Shown here piece by piece: positions 37,092 through 47,202 of a DNA stretch of 64,000 nt. The translations under genes and the position numbers were made by a program. The notes under the pieces were generated by a model that saw nothing but the letters and a program-made list of their open reading frames with translations, was not told the origin of the DNA and searched no databases. This DNA is from JL08 sp963765555 (GTDB lineage Bacteria > Pseudomonadota > Alphaproteobacteria > Rhodobacterales > Rhodobacteraceae): positions 868,001 through 932,000 of the forward strand of contig CAVXWX010000003.1 of assembly GCA_963765555.1 (NCBI GenBank), given 5' to 3'. Numbering within the stretch: position 1 is the stretch's first letter; each line of letters begins with the position of its first letter.

Positions 37092-39756
37092 CTATCCCTC
37101 CAATACAGCAGTTGCGGCGGCAATGGCCGCCTTGGCTTTGGCGGCATCAGGGCCACCGCCCTGCGCCATGTCAGCACGCCCGCCGCCACCTTTACCACCC
37201 AACTCTGCCACGGCAGCCTTGACCAGATCAACGGCGGAAACACGTGCGGTCATATCATCGGTCACACCGGCCGCAACGGCCGCCTTGCCCCCCGCATCCG
37301 CAATCAAAAGCACCGCGCCACTGCCCAGACGCGATTTATGTTCGTCAATCAACGCTGGCAGATCCTTGCCCGTAACGCCCGACAGCACCTGAGAAACGAA
37401 CTGTATCCCGTTGATTTCATGCGACTCAACAGCAGGTGCGGCACCGCCACCGCCCGCCATCGCCAATTCGCGGCGCAATTGCGCAACCTCATTGGCCAAT
37501 GCCTTGCGTTCGTCCATCAGCGCCCGCACCCGCGCGGGCACGTCTTCGGCCTGCGCCTTCAATTCCTGCGCCAGCGCGTTGATCCGGCGATCTTGCGCGC
37601 TCAGGTGGCGCAATGCATCCACGCCGGTCAACGCCTCGATCCGGCGTACGCCCGCGCTGGATGCGCTGTCGCCCAGCAGGGCAAACACCCCGATATCGCC
37701 GGTCTGGCGCACATGGGTGCCGCCGCACAGTTCCAGCGAATAGGTCTGCCCGTCGCTGCCCTTGCCCGATCCGTCCTGCCGCCCCATCGACACAACGCGC
37801 ACTTCATCACCGTATTTTTCGCCAAACAGCGCCTGCGCCCCCAACGCGCGCGCGTCATCCGGTGTCATGATCCGGGTTTCAACCGGCGCGTTCTGACGGA
37901 TATAGGCGTTCACATCTTCTTCGACCTTGGCCAGTTCTTCGGCGCTTAAGCGCCGCGTTGTGGCTGAAATCAAACCGCAACCGGTCTGCCGCGTTCAGTG
38001 ATCCGCGCTGCGCCACATGATCGCCCAGCGTTTCGCGCAATGCCTCGTGCAGAAGGTGGGTGGCCGAATGGTTCGCACGGATAGCGGTGCGCCGCGCATG
38101 ATCGACAATCAGCATCGCCGCCTGCCCTTGGGCCACTTCGCCGTCGATCACCTTGGCGATATGCACGAAAACACCGGCCGTCTTGCGCGTATCCATCACT
38201 TCGGCTGTGCCGGTATCGGTCCGGATCAGGCCGGTATCCCCGACCTGCCCGCCGCTTTCCGCATAAAACGGTGTCTGGTTCAGCGCGATCTGCACCGATC
38301 CGCCTTCTTCCACACGATCTTTTGCCGCTCCATCTACCACCAGAGCCGCAATCTGGCCTTCGGCGGTTTCGGTGTCATAGCCCAGAAAATCGGTCGTGCC
38401 GTGTTCATCCGCCACATCAAACCAGATCGTGGCATCCGCCGCCTCGCCCGAACCCGACCAGGCCGCGCGCGCCTTGGCTTTTTGTTCGGCCATGGCCGTA
38501 TCAAACCCGTCTGTATCCACCGCGCGCCCCTTTTCGCGCAGCGCATCCTGCGTCAGGTCCAGCGGAAACCCGTAGGTGTCATACAGCTTGAATGCCGCAG
38601 CACCGGGCAGGTTCTGCCCCTCTGGCAGGTCGGCCAGTTCCTCGTCCAGCAGTTTCAAACCGCGATCCAGCGTGGTCTTGAACCGTGTTTCTTCCAGCTT
38701 CAGCGTTTCGGTGATCAGCGCCTGCGCCTGCCCCAGTTCGGGATAGGCCGCGCCCATCTTGCGCACCAGCGCGGGCACCAGCTGATACATAATCGGGTCT
38801 TTCGCCCCCAACAGATGCGCGTGGCGCATCGCGCGCCGCATGATCCGGCGCAACACATAGCCGCGCCCGTCATTGGACGGCATCACCCCGTCCGCAATCA
38901 GGAACGAGGTCGAGCGCAAATGATCCGCAATCACGCGGTGATGGGTGCGCCCCGGCCCGTCAGGATCGGTGCTCGACGCATCCGCGCTCGCCTCGATCAG
39001 GCTGCGCATCAGATCGGTGGCGTAATTGTCGTTGGTGCCCTGCAACAGCGCCGCCACCCGTTCGATGCCCATGCCGGTATCGATCGACTGGTTGGGCAGA
39101 TCGGTGCGCGACCCGTCCGCAAACTGTTCATATTGCATGAAAACAAGGTTCCAGATTTCGACGAACCGGTCACCATCTTCTTCCGGACTGCCCGGAGGGC
39201 CACCCCAGATGTGATCTCCATGATCATAGAAAATTTCCGAACACGGGCCGCACGGGCCGGTCGGGCCCATCATCCAGAAATTATCGTCCGTGGCGATGCG
39301 GATGATCTTGTCATCGCTCAGCCCACCGACTTTTTTCCAAAGGTCCGCCGCCTCGTCATCGGTATGGTAGACGGTCACGGTCAGCTTGTCCTTCGGGATG
39401 CCCAGTTCTTTGGTCACCAGCTCCCACGCGTAGGGGATCGCTTCGGATTTGAAATAATCACCAAAGCTGAAATTGCCCAGCATTTCGAAAAACGTGTGGT
39501 GGCGTGCCGTATAGCCGACATTGTCCAGATCATTGTGTTTGCCACCGGCACGCACACATTTCTGCGCCGTCGTCGCGCGGCTGTAATCGCGATGTTCCAG
39601 ACCGGTGAACAGGTTCTTGAATTGCACCATGCCGGAATTTGCGAACATCAGCGTCGGATCATTGCGTGGCACCAGCGGGCTGCTGTCCACCACTTTGTGC
39701 CCTTGTCTTTGGAAATAGGACAGAAATGTCGATCGGATATCGTTAACGGTTTGCAT
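37092..39756 (-). CDS. alaS: Alanine--tRNA ligase, frameshifted
   Basis: Charges tRNA-Ala. The class II catalytic part has TFLSYFQRQGHKVVDSSPLV, GGKHNDLDNVGYTARHH and MGPTGPCGPCSEIFYD. The editing domain has NHSATHLLHEALRE and the CGGTHVRQTGDIG zinc/editing motif near residue 670, with a C-terminal DHHA1-like domain (GKDLPALIDE). The frame breaks near 37948 at GCGCTTAAGCGCC, one base too many. Corrected, it reads FSHNAALSAEELAKVEEDVN and gives about 887 residues, normal for AlaS. The start at 39756 follows AAGGGG. Confidence 0.94.
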
Positions 39757-39843
39757 GGACGGCACCCCTTTTGGGCGAAAATTTCGGTTTCCGTCAAATA
39801 ACCGCCCACCTGCGTGCTGTCCACAGGTCACTGCCCCCGGACG

Positions 39844-39874
39844 CAAAAACAGGGCGCACCGGTCATGCGCCCTG
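39844..39874 (-). terminator. Intrinsic terminator after recA
   Basis: CAGGGCGC/GCGCCCTG stem; on the minus strand the 3' arm runs into GTTTTTG, about 50 bases past the recA stop. Confidence 0.65.
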
Positions 39875-39926
39875 TTTGATGTTTATCCTGTCAGGATGCG
39901 GCCCTGCGCCGCGACCCGGTTGTTAG

Positions 39927-41007
39927 TCAGGCTTCCAGTATGTCTTCATCTGCCGAATCGGCGCCTTCGGGCATGTCGAAATCAAGCCCGTGCGACGCGC
40001 GGATCTTGTCTTCGATGGCATAGGCGATCTTGGGGTTGTCACGCAGGAACTGCTTTGCATTCTCGCGCCCCTGCCCGATGCGTTCGTCGCCATAGCTGAA
40101 CCAGGATCCCGATTTATCAACCACACCGGCCTCCACGCCAAGATCCAGCAATTCGCCGTTCTTGGAGATGCCTTCGCCATACATGATGTCGAATTCGACC
40201 TGTTTGAACGGCGGCGGCCACCTTGTTCTTCACAACCTTGACCCGCGTGGCGTTGCCCACAACCTCGTCACGATCCTTGACCGCGCCGATGCGGCGGATA
40301 TCCAGACGCACCGACGAATAGAATTTCAGCGCGTTGCCCCCCGATGTGGTTTCGGGGCTGCCGAACATCACGCCGATTTTCATCCGGATCTGGTTGATGA
40401 AGATCACCATGCAGTTGCTGCGGCTGATCGAACCGGTCAGCTTGCGCATCGCCTGGCTCATCAAACGGGCCTGCACGCCGACGCTGCTGTCGCCCATGTC
40501 GCCTTCCAGTTCCGATTTCGGGGTCAGCGCCGCCACCGAATCCACGACCACCATGTTCACCGCGCCCGAGCGCACCAGCGTGTCGGTAATTTCAAGCGCC
40601 TGTTCGCCGGTATCGGGCTGCGAAATCAGCAATTCGTCGATATCGACGCCCAGCTTCTTGGCATATTGCGGGTCAAGCGCGTGTTCGGCATCGACAAAGG
40701 CGCACACACCGCCCTTTTTTTGCTGTTCGGCCACGCAATGCAGCGTCAGCGTGGTCTTGCCCGAGCTTTCCGGCCCGTAAATTTCGATGATACGGCCCAT
40801 CGGCAATCCACCGATCCCCAGCGCGATATCCAGACCCAGCGATCCGGTCGAACTGGCCTTGATGTCCTGTATCGCGCCTTCCGCGCCCAGTTTCATGATC
40901 GAGCCCTTGCCGAACTGCCGTTCGATCTGCGCCAAAGCGCTGTCCAGCGCCTTTTGCTTGTCTGCGTTTTTCTTGCTGTCCATTGTCAAAAGATCTGCCG
41001 TTGCCAT
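39927..41007 (-). CDS. recA: Recombinase RecA, frameshifted
   Basis: DNA strand-exchange protein and SOS co-protease. The start at 41007 has AGGGA. Landmarks: ALAQIERQFGKGSIMKLG, Walker A GPESSGKTTL, FVDAEHALDP, Walker B MVVVDSVAAL, GDSSVGVQARLMSQAMRKL and the L2 loop FGSPETTSGGNALKFYSS. The frame breaks near 40215 within GGTGGCCGCCGCCG, one base too long. Repaired, it reads KVAPPFKQVEFDIMYGEG, then DNPKIAYAIEDKIR and an acidic tail (DSADEDILEA), about 359 residues. An alphaproteobacterial SOS box lies upstream at 41062-41076. Confidence 0.95.
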
Positions 41008-41061
41008 GATTGTTCTATCCCTTACTGTCACACCCGCACGCGGGCGGCAATCGCTGCCGAT

Positions 41062-41076
41062 GTTCGCCTCTTGTTC
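41062..41076. promoter_or_regulatory. LexA (SOS) box of recA, alphaproteobacterial type
   Basis: GTTC-GCCTCTT-GTTC, the exact GTTC-N7-GTTC direct repeat bound by alphaproteobacterial LexA, 55 bases before the recA start. Confidence 0.85.
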
Positions 41077-41199
41077 CTTATGGGACCAAAAAGAGAACAT
41101 TTCAATCAAATTTTTCCTGCCCCTACTGTTTGCACCAAGCGTTAAAGAGTGGTTTACAAAAGGCAGCACATCTTCGGGCAACCCAAAGGACGGAACTAA

Positions 41200-41817
41200 A
41201 TGCTTGTTTTTTATAAGGAACGTCTGGTTTTTTTGTCGGTGCCTAAAACCGGAACCACCGCCTATCAATCCGCACTGGCCCCTCATGCCGATATTGTGGT
41301 GTCCGATCCGCCGATTCTGAAACACGCTCCGGTCTATCGCTACAACCGCTTTTTTCGCCCGATGTTCGAAAAGGCCTGCAACGTCGAGATGGAATTGCTG
41401 GCCGTCATGCGCGAACCGGTCAGCTGGCTGGGCAGCTGGTACCGCTATCGCCAGCGCCCGTTCATGAAAGGCAAGGCCAACGCAACCTTTGATCTGAGTT
41501 TTGACGACTTCGTGCAAGGCTACATCAAGGGGCGCAAACCGGCATTCGCCGATGTTGGCAGTCAGGCGAAATTTCTGGAACCCCACCCCAGCGGCTGCCA
41601 TGTGACCCATTTGTTCCGCTACGAAGACCAATCCGGCCTGCGCGCATTTCTGGAAGACCGCCTTGATCTTTCAATCAGTCTGGGGGCTGAAAACGTATCG
41701 CCCAAATTGCCGCTGGACTTGTCGGCAGACACCCGCGCGGCCTTGCTGCGGAAATGCAGTCAGGAATTTGACCTCTATAACAGCATTCCCGTGCGTGGCG
41801 ACCCCGACGATATCTGA
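41200..41817 (+). CDS. Sulfotransferase-like P-loop protein
   Basis: A 205-residue protein with the N-terminal PAPS-loop-like FLSVPKTGTTAYQSAL (about residues 12-27) and a 3'-phosphate-like motif AVMREPVSWLGSWYRYRQRP (about residues 65-84), both typical of the sulfotransferase superfamily. Relatives in Rhodobacterales are sometimes labelled gamma-glutamyl kinase, which this sequence does not support. Substrate unknown. The start follows AAGGACGGAACTAA. It lies divergent from recA and convergent with cckA. Confidence 0.8.
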   Translation: MLVFYKERLVFLSVPKTGTTAYQSALAPHADIVVSDPPILKHAPVYRYNRFFRPMFEKACNVEMELLAVMREPVSWLGSWYRYRQRPFMKGKANATFDLSFDDFVQGYIKGRKPAFADVGSQAKFLEPHPSGCHVTHLFRYEDQSGLRAFLEDRLDLSISLGAENVSPKLPLDLSADTRAALLRKCSQEFDLYNSIPVRGDPDDI

Positions 41818-41845
41818 TCAGATCACACCTTCACGACGCGGGCAG

Positions 41846-44179
41846 CTAATGCAATTGGCGGTGTACCGTTTCCGTCAGGTCGTTCAGGGAAAACGGCTTG
41901 GGCAGGAAGACCGAGTTCGGGATGCGTGTCTGGTTTTCGCCAAACGAATCCTCGGCATATCCGGAAACAAACACCACCCTGACATCCGGCCGGTCTTGCA
42001 AGGCCTGTCGCACCCAACTGGGCCCGTCCATGCCCGGCATCACCACATCGGTCACAAACACATCCACGGCAACATCGGGGTCTTCCAGGGTTTTCAGGGC
42101 CGCCTCGGCGCAATCCGCCTCTAACACAGTATAGCCGCGCAACCGCAGGGCGCGGCTGGCAAAGGCGCGCACCGGCGCTTCGTCTTCGACCAGCAGAATC
42201 ACGCCTTCGCCGTGCTTTGGCTGTGTCGCCGCCGTGATTGCGGGGATTGGCGCTGGCGCCATCGCTTCGACTTCGTAAACCGGGAACAGCAGGGTAAAGG
42301 CGGTGCCCGATCCCACCACGCTGTCCACAAAGATAAACCCGCCCGTCTGCTTTACGATCCCGTATGCCGTTGACAGGCCCAACCCGGTGCCTTCGCCTGT
42401 GCGTTTGGTGGTAAAAAACGGCTCGAATATTTTTTGCAACTTGTCTGCGGCGATCCCGGTGCCTTCGTCCGAAACCTTGACCGATACGTACGATCCCGCC
42501 GGAATATGGGCGCGTTCGCGTTCCACCATGTCGGCAAAATGCACCCCTTCTGTTTCAATGCGGATTTCCCCCCCTGACGGCATCGCATCCCGTGCGTTGA
42601 CCACAAGGTTCATCAGCACCTGCTCCAGCTGGCGCTTGTCCGCGCGGATGGATTGCAAAACCGGATCATGGGACAGGGTCAGGGTAATTTTTTCACCGAC
42701 CAGACGGTTCAAAAGATGGGTCAGATCAGACAGGGTATCGCGCATGTCCAACACTTCGGGGCGCAAGGTCTGCTTGCGCGAAAACGCCAGCAACTGCCCG
42801 ACAAGAGCGGCAGCACGGTTGGCGTTCTGGTTGATCTGCACCAGATCGCTGTAATCCGGATCACCCTGATCATGTCGCAGCAACAACAGATCGCAATGCC
42901 CTGAAATTGCAGTCAAAAGATTGTTGAAATCATGCGCGACACCGCCCGCCAACTGCCCGATGGCCTGCATCTTCTGGCTTTGCACAAACTGCGCCTCCAG
43001 CGTTTTAAGCTCGGTCGCATCGCTCAGTACAGCAATCAGGGCTGTGCCGGTTGCCTCGACGCAGCGGTTTAGCGTGACTTGAACAAACACCTCCCTGTCG
43101 CGCCGCGTGAGTCGTAAAAACTCGGACCGGGGGGCGGAATTTGCCTGCGCGGCTTCGGCAAGCCAGTCGGGAATGGCCCGCCCCAATCCCTCCATCACGT
43201 CAGACAGCACCGTGTTTTCGCCGATCTTGCCGCCCAAAAGGGTCGTTGCCGTTGTGTTCGCCATCAGAATTTCGCCACCCGGCGCCACTTTCAGCAGGGG
43301 CACAGGCAGATCCTGAAACATGGTCCAGTCCTGCGGGCCGTGCTGGACCTGCATCGGCACCAGATACAACTCGCGACGGCCCGCGCTTGCGGGCACCTCA
43401 GACACCAGCACATCCCTGGGGCCGTCTGCCGTTGTAATCCGGCTTGGTTGGCCGGATGTGTAGGGCAGCGAAAGAAACAAACGATCCAGCGCCTTGACGC
43501 GGCTGCCAATCAGGTGGCGCGCCGCTTCGTTCATGAACAAAACGGCATCGGTGCGCCCGACAGTGATCAGCGGAATAGACAGGCTGTCTGCCCCGCGCCC
43601 TGCATTCGGACGCTCCAGAATGTCCTCGATCCGCCAAAGAAACATACCCTGTCCCACCCCGTGCACCGCCAACCGGTAATGCCCCTGCCGGGTTACCAGA
43701 TCTTCCTTGGCCGATCCGACAGAGTCCGCTTTGGATTGCAGTCGGAACAGCACGGCACTGGGGTTTGCGAAAACGGTGCGCAACACACCGGCCAGCGTTT
43801 GGGACCCCAAACTGTCCATCCGTTCGAGCGCGGCCCCGTTGCGAGAACGGATAACGCCATCGCTGTCGGTGACGAAACTGGGGGCTGCATCTTTGGCGAT
43901 GAAATCGGTCAGGATACGGTAGGCCGTAGCCTGCGCCGTCCTGTGATAGAGCGCCAGACCAAGCAGCAACGCCGAGATCGCCGCCAATGTTCCCCCCGCC
44001 CCGACAAGCGGCAGCAACACCGGTTTGGGTGCCAGCAGAACACCGCCCGCCATGATCACCAGCGCCGTCGCGAACAGAATGCTGCATTGGCGAACAGCCT
44101 GATCCGCAACACGCTGCAAACGCGCAAACACACCGTCCGCGACAGGCCGGGCGTGGTGTTCATCTGTCTGTGTCAGCAC
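41846..44179 (-). CDS. cckA: Hybrid histidine kinase CckA
   Basis: Cell-cycle phosphorelay kinase that phosphorylates CtrA through ChpT. The 777-residue protein has two membrane segments (about residues 34-75) and PAS-like sensory regions with DLPVPLLKVAPGGEILMANTTA. The H-box GGVAHDFNNLLTAISGHCD has His near residue 415; then come the N-box VLMNLVVNARDAMPSGG, G-boxes DEGTGI and GEGTGLGLSTAYGIV, and a C-terminal receiver domain (VFVTDVVMPGMDG, Asp near 709). The layout is that of CckA. In Rhodobacterales it controls motility and gene-transfer-agent release. chpT and ctrA are not in the window. Confidence 0.92.
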   Translation of the reverse strand: MLTQTDEHHARPVADGVFARLQRVADQAVRQCSILFATALVIMAGGVLLAPKPVLLPLVGAGGTLAAISALLLGLALYHRTAQATAYRILTDFIAKDAAPSFVTDSDGVIRSRNGAALERMDSLGSQTLAGVLRTVFANPSAVLFRLQSKADSVGSAKEDLVTRQGHYRLAVHGVGQGMFLWRIEDILERPNAGRGADSLSIPLITVGRTDAVLFMNEAARHLIGSRVKALDRLFLSLPYTSGQPSRITTADGPRDVLVSEVPASAGRRELYLVPMQVQHGPQDWTMFQDLPVPLLKVAPGGEILMANTTATTLLGGKIGENTVLSDVMEGLGRAIPDWLAEAAQANSAPRSEFLRLTRRDREVFVQVTLNRCVEATGTALIAVLSDATELKTLEAQFVQSQKMQAIGQLAGGVAHDFNNLLTAISGHCDLLLLRHDQGDPDYSDLVQINQNANRAAALVGQLLAFSRKQTLRPEVLDMRDTLSDLTHLLNRLVGEKITLTLSHDPVLQSIRADKRQLEQVLMNLVVNARDAMPSGGEIRIETEGVHFADMVERERAHIPAGSYVSVKVSDEGTGIAADKLQKIFEPFFTTKRTGEGTGLGLSTAYGIVKQTGGFIFVDSVVGSGTAFTLLFPVYEVEAMAPAPIPAITAATQPKHGEGVILLVEDEAPVRAFASRALRLRGYTVLEADCAEAALKTLEDPDVAVDVFVTDVVMPGMDGPSWVRQALQDRPDVRVVFVSGYAEDSFGENQTRIPNSVFLPKPFSLNDLTETVHRQLH

Positions 44180-44298
44180 GCTGCGTCACTCCTGCCAGTT
44201 CGAATCGTGTCAGGGCATTACCGTCATCAACGGTTAATCCACGCTTAACCGCTGCCGCGCAGCCTCAAAATACCACCTTAAGTTGTTTAGATTTCAAA

Positions 44299-45465
44299 TT
44301 ACCCGCGCGTCAAGTGTGCGGTGTAAAACCCGTCTCCGCCTTGCGAAGGCAGAAATGCCTGTTCGAACGCGCAAACCCATTCAGGATTACGGGATAAAAA
44401 CGCCTGAACCCGATCCTGATTTTCAGATCGAAGCACAGAACAGGTTGCATAGGCCAGCGTTCCGTTGGCGGCCACAAGCGCTGCCGCCTTTGCAAGAACA
44501 TCGTCCTGTACATCATTCAGATCGTTTAATTTTTCCGGCGTCAGGGTCCATTTTCCGTCCGGTGACCGGCGCCAGGCACCGCTGCCCGAACAGGGCGCAT
44601 CGCACAGCACCAGATCATAGGGGCCGGTCTGGGCCAGTTCATCCGCGGTTAGAATGCGCACGTTCACCCCGGCGCGCACAGCGCGCAGCGGCAAATCTTT
44701 CATCCGGCCCGGATCGATATCATAGGCGAATAACTGTGCCTGCGCGCGGCCCGCAATGGCCAGTGTCTTGCCACCCCCACCTGCGCAATAATCCAGAACT
44801 CGCTGACCATCCTGCACCGGCAATGCAGCCACAACCGCCTGACTGGCGGCATCCTGCAATTCAACAAAGCCACCGGTATAGGCCGCCGATGTCCGGATTT
44901 TGCGTGTTCCGTCGCGCACAACAAGCGCGGTATCGGCCAAACCATGCGGCTGAACACTTATGCCGTCTTCTGCAAGCCGGTCGATTGCATCGGCCACCGA
45001 ACCCATCGCCAAATTCACCCGCAACATAACCGGTGCGCGCTCTGACAAATGCAACGCTGTGTCCTCGGCCACATCCCCCAGCGATTCCTTGAACGACTGG
45101 ACCAGCCAGTCCGGCAGGTTCCAACGCTCGGCTTCGGTTTGCGGTGCATGTCCGGCGGCGCGTTCAGCTTCATCAAGAGCGGGTGCGCCATATCCGTCTC
45201 CGGTAAACACGGCGTCCGGATCATCACCGGCAGCGCGCACCTGACCGATCATAAGTCCGCGCCCGCTCATCTCTCCGCCCAAGGCAGCAAAAGACAGCTT
45301 GCACCGTATCGCATCAAAAACGTGATCGCGAATGGCGGCGCGGTCCTTGGATCCCGCAAAACGGCTGCGTCTGGCCCAGGATGTCAACGCCTGTTCAGCC
45401 GCAGCGCCGTTCAGCACCTCATCCAGTACAACAATGGCAGCCGCCACGCGCGCAGAGGGTGTCAT
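44299..45465 (-). CDS. RsmB/NOP-family RNA cytosine-C5 methyltransferase
   Basis: SAM-dependent enzyme, 388 residues, probably 16S rRNA m5C967 methyltransferase. An N-terminal NusB-like helical part (VAAAIVVLDEVLNG, KDRAAIRDHVFDAIR) precedes the Rossmann domain with the SAM loop DYCAGGGGKTLAI (about residue 227). The two catalytic Cys are in DAPCSGSGAWRR (about 288) and YATCSVLRSENQD (about 339). It lies 50 bases after guaB on the same strand, so it is probably co-transcribed. Confidence 0.91.
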   Translation of the reverse strand: MTPSARVAAAIVVLDEVLNGAAAEQALTSWARRSRFAGSKDRAAIRDHVFDAIRCKLSFAALGGEMSGRGLMIGQVRAAGDDPDAVFTGDGYGAPALDEAERAAGHAPQTEAERWNLPDWLVQSFKESLGDVAEDTALHLSERAPVMLRVNLAMGSVADAIDRLAEDGISVQPHGLADTALVVRDGTRKIRTSAAYTGGFVELQDAASQAVVAALPVQDGQRVLDYCAGGGGKTLAIAGRAQAQLFAYDIDPGRMKDLPLRAVRAGVNVRILTADELAQTGPYDLVLCDAPCSGSGAWRRSPDGKWTLTPEKLNDLNDVQDDVLAKAAALVAANGTLAYATCSVLRSENQDRVQAFLSRNPEWVCAFEQAFLPSQGGDGFYTAHLTRG

Positions 45466-45515
45466 CGCCCTGATTTCACATTATATATGGCGCGCAAAAC
45501 TTTGTTTATAAACAT

Positions 45516-46965
45516 TTATCCTATCCGGTAATTCGGGCTTTCACGGGTGATCTGCACATCATGCACATGGCTTTCCTTCAGGCCCGCGCCGGTGATCTTC
45601 ACAAAGGTGCAGTTGTTGCGCATTTCTTCGATCGTGGCGCAGCCGGTATATCCCATCGCGGCCCGCAAGCCGCCAACCAGTTGGTGAATTACCGCATTGG
45701 CGCTGCCTTTGTAGGGCACTTGGCCTTCGATGCCTTCGGGCACCAGTTTGTCACTGGCGGCGTCCTTTTGAAAATACCGGTCCGCCGATCCGCGCGCCAT
45801 CGCGCCCAGCGATCCCATTCCGCGATAACTTTTAAAGCTACGGCCTTGATATAGAATCACTTCGCCCGGGCTTTCATCGGTGCCCGCAATCATCGATCCG
45901 ACCATGGCACAGGATGCGCCTGCTGCAATCGCCTTGGCGAAATCACCCGAAAACTTGATGCCGCCATCCGCGATCACCGGAACATCGCCCGCCGCCGCCG
46001 CGCAATCCATGATCGCCGTCAGTTGCGGCACGCCGACACCGGCCACCATCCGCGTGGTGCAAATCGAACCCGGGCCAATGCCAACCTTGATGGCATCCGC
46101 CCCCGCGCCGATCAGGGCGCGCGTCGCCTCGCCCGTGGCGACATTGCCGGCGACAACCTGCACCTCGTTCGACAGCGTCTTGGCCCGTTCCACAGCGCGC
46201 GCAACCCCTTCGGAATGGCCATGCGCGGTATCAATCACGATCATGTCCACGCCCGCATCCACCAACGCTTGCGAGCGTTCAAACCCCGCATCCCCCACCG
46301 TGCTGGCCGCCGCCACCCGCAAGCGGCCCAACTCGTCCTTGCACGCAGTCGGGTTCAACACGGCCTGTTCGGTGTCTTTCAGGGTCAGCAGTCCGGTCAG
46401 GACTGCCCTTGCCATCGGTGACCAGCAGTTTTTCGATCCGGCGCGCCTTCATCAGGCTGATCGCCTCTTCGCGGTCTGCCGGTTCGTTCAGAATCGCCAG
46501 ATTGTCGGTGGTCATCATGACGCTGACGGGCGTGGCATCATCACTGGCAAAGCGCATGTCGCGGTTGGTCACAATGCCCACGACCCGTCCGGTTTCATCC
46601 ACCACGGGAAAGCCTGTCACGCTGTAACGCTCTTGCAATGCCTTGGCATCGGCCAGCGTCTGATCGGCGCGCAGGGTGATCGGATTGTAGACGATACCGG
46701 ATTCAAACCGTTTCACACGCCGGATTTCGCGGGCCTGTGCCTCGATATCCAGATTTCGGTGCACCACGCCCATGCCGCCCGCCTGCGCCATGGCAATCGC
46801 CATGCGGCCTTCGGTGACGGTATCCATCGCGCTGCTGAGCAACGGAATATTCAAGGCAATCGCCTGCGTCACCCGTGTGCTTGTATTTGCCCCCGCAGGC
46901 AGGACCGAAGACGCCCCCGGCACCAGCAGAACATCATCAAAGGTAAGGGCCTCGCGAATCTCCAT
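45516..46965 (-). CDS. guaB: IMP dehydrogenase, frameshifted
   Basis: Oxidises IMP to XMP, the committed step of GMP synthesis. The start at 46965 (MEIREALTFDDVLLVP) follows GGAGAG. Two CBS domains occupy about residues 95-205. The catalytic part has VKVGIGPGSICTTRMVAGVG with the active-site Cys and the flap region RSFKSYRGMGSLGAM. The frame changes near 46403 at AAGGGCAGTCC, one base too many. Corrected it reads VTDGKAVLTGLLTLKD and gives about 482 residues. The GTG one codon upstream is less likely. Confidence 0.94.
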
Positions 46966-47202
46966 CACAACTCTCCATGGATAGCTCGTTTGGCGGCCAC
47001 CCTATGACACGGATCGCACCTGCGTAAAAGAGGCCATGTATATATCTTGGGGATCATCCATATCCCTGCCCCAAGGGATCGCCCTTTCCGGCGAATTTTC
47101 AAAAAATGCCGCGACCAAACCTGATTTTGCCGCAAGCCGCCTTTCCCTTGGCGCAGGGTCGCCTATTGTCTGGCCAACATTGGCAAAAGGACGACCCCGC
47201 GC
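46966..47202. other. Divergent intergenic region
   Basis: About 237 bases between outward-facing guaB and the RACo-like gene; promoters of both are expected. No operator or RNA structure stands out. Confidence 0.35.

Noticed and set aside
41200..41817. Gamma-glutamyl kinase
   Set aside because: The sequence has sulfotransferase-type phosphate motifs and none of the amino acid kinase signatures.
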